A stretch of 5,422 bases of DNA, taken from Candidatus Coatesiibacteriota bacterium. GTDB lineage: Bacteria > B130-G9. Below the pieces are notes generated by a model. The model was not told the origin of the DNA. It ran no database searches and saw only the letters and a list, made by a program, of their open reading frames with translations. Location: NCBI GenBank assembly GCA_003647755.1, contig QMNL01000151.1:1-5422 (forward strand), read 5' to 3'. Positions 5,422 through 5,422 of the stretch are shown here, in pieces (the first letter of the stretch is position 1; every line of letters starts with the position of its first letter). Both the position numbers and the translations under genes were made by a program.

Positions 5422-5422
5422 T

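Noticed and set aside
1..5422. CRISPR array, tRNA, rRNA or insertion sequence
   Set aside because: No regularly spaced repeats, no tRNA-like cloverleaf or rRNA segment that I recognise, and no transposase or integrase motif in any frame examined.

Overview
The window reads as a chromosomal stretch from a Gram-negative bacterium of moderate-to-high GC content. The main taxonomic clue is a complete, stand-alone lpxC, the committed enzyme of lipid A synthesis, which implies a lipopolysaccharide outer membrane. A truncated gene at the left edge also starts with a classical Sec signal peptide. Two large radical SAM enzymes with a [4Fe-4S] cluster motif suggest anaerobic or oxygen-limited metabolism. 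The sequence alone does not fix the phylum; an uncultured environmental lineage is possible but unproven.

Layout from left to right: (1) 1-98, minus strand, the first 32 codons of an exported protein that runs off the left edge. (2) 99-389, a divergent intergenic region with a candidate promoter for the next gene. (3) 390-1742, plus strand, a B12-binding-domain radical SAM protein. (4) 1743-2140, a non-coding region of about 400 bases with several hairpins and a good sigma-54-type -24/-12 match just before lpxC. (5) 2141-3067, plus strand, lpxC. (6) 3068-3171, a convergent intergenic region with a strong GC-rich hairpin that could end transcription from both sides. (7) 3172-5145, minus strand, a long lysine 2,3-aminomutase-family (KamA) radical SAM protein. 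(8) 5146-5422, a candidate promoter for the KamA gene and, at the right edge, a possible C-terminal fragment of another minus-strand gene.

The genes do not form an obvious single pathway. LpxC is housekeeping envelope synthesis, the B12-type radical SAM protein has no assignable substrate, and the KamA-family protein is in a separate, convergent transcription unit. The most informative reading is of the KamA protein. It keeps the cluster cysteines, the PLP lysine and the arginine that binds the substrate alpha-carboxylate. The two aspartates that recognise the lysine side chain are replaced by Lys and (by the best alignment) Asn, the same swap known from glutamate 2,3-aminomutase. It therefore probably makes beta-glutamate or a related beta-amino acid. 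It also carries about 245 extra N-terminal residues of unknown function. I see no CRISPR array, tRNA, rRNA, transposase or other sign of a mobile element. Apart from the KamA variant and the possible sigma-54 control of lpxC, I see no convincing new system.
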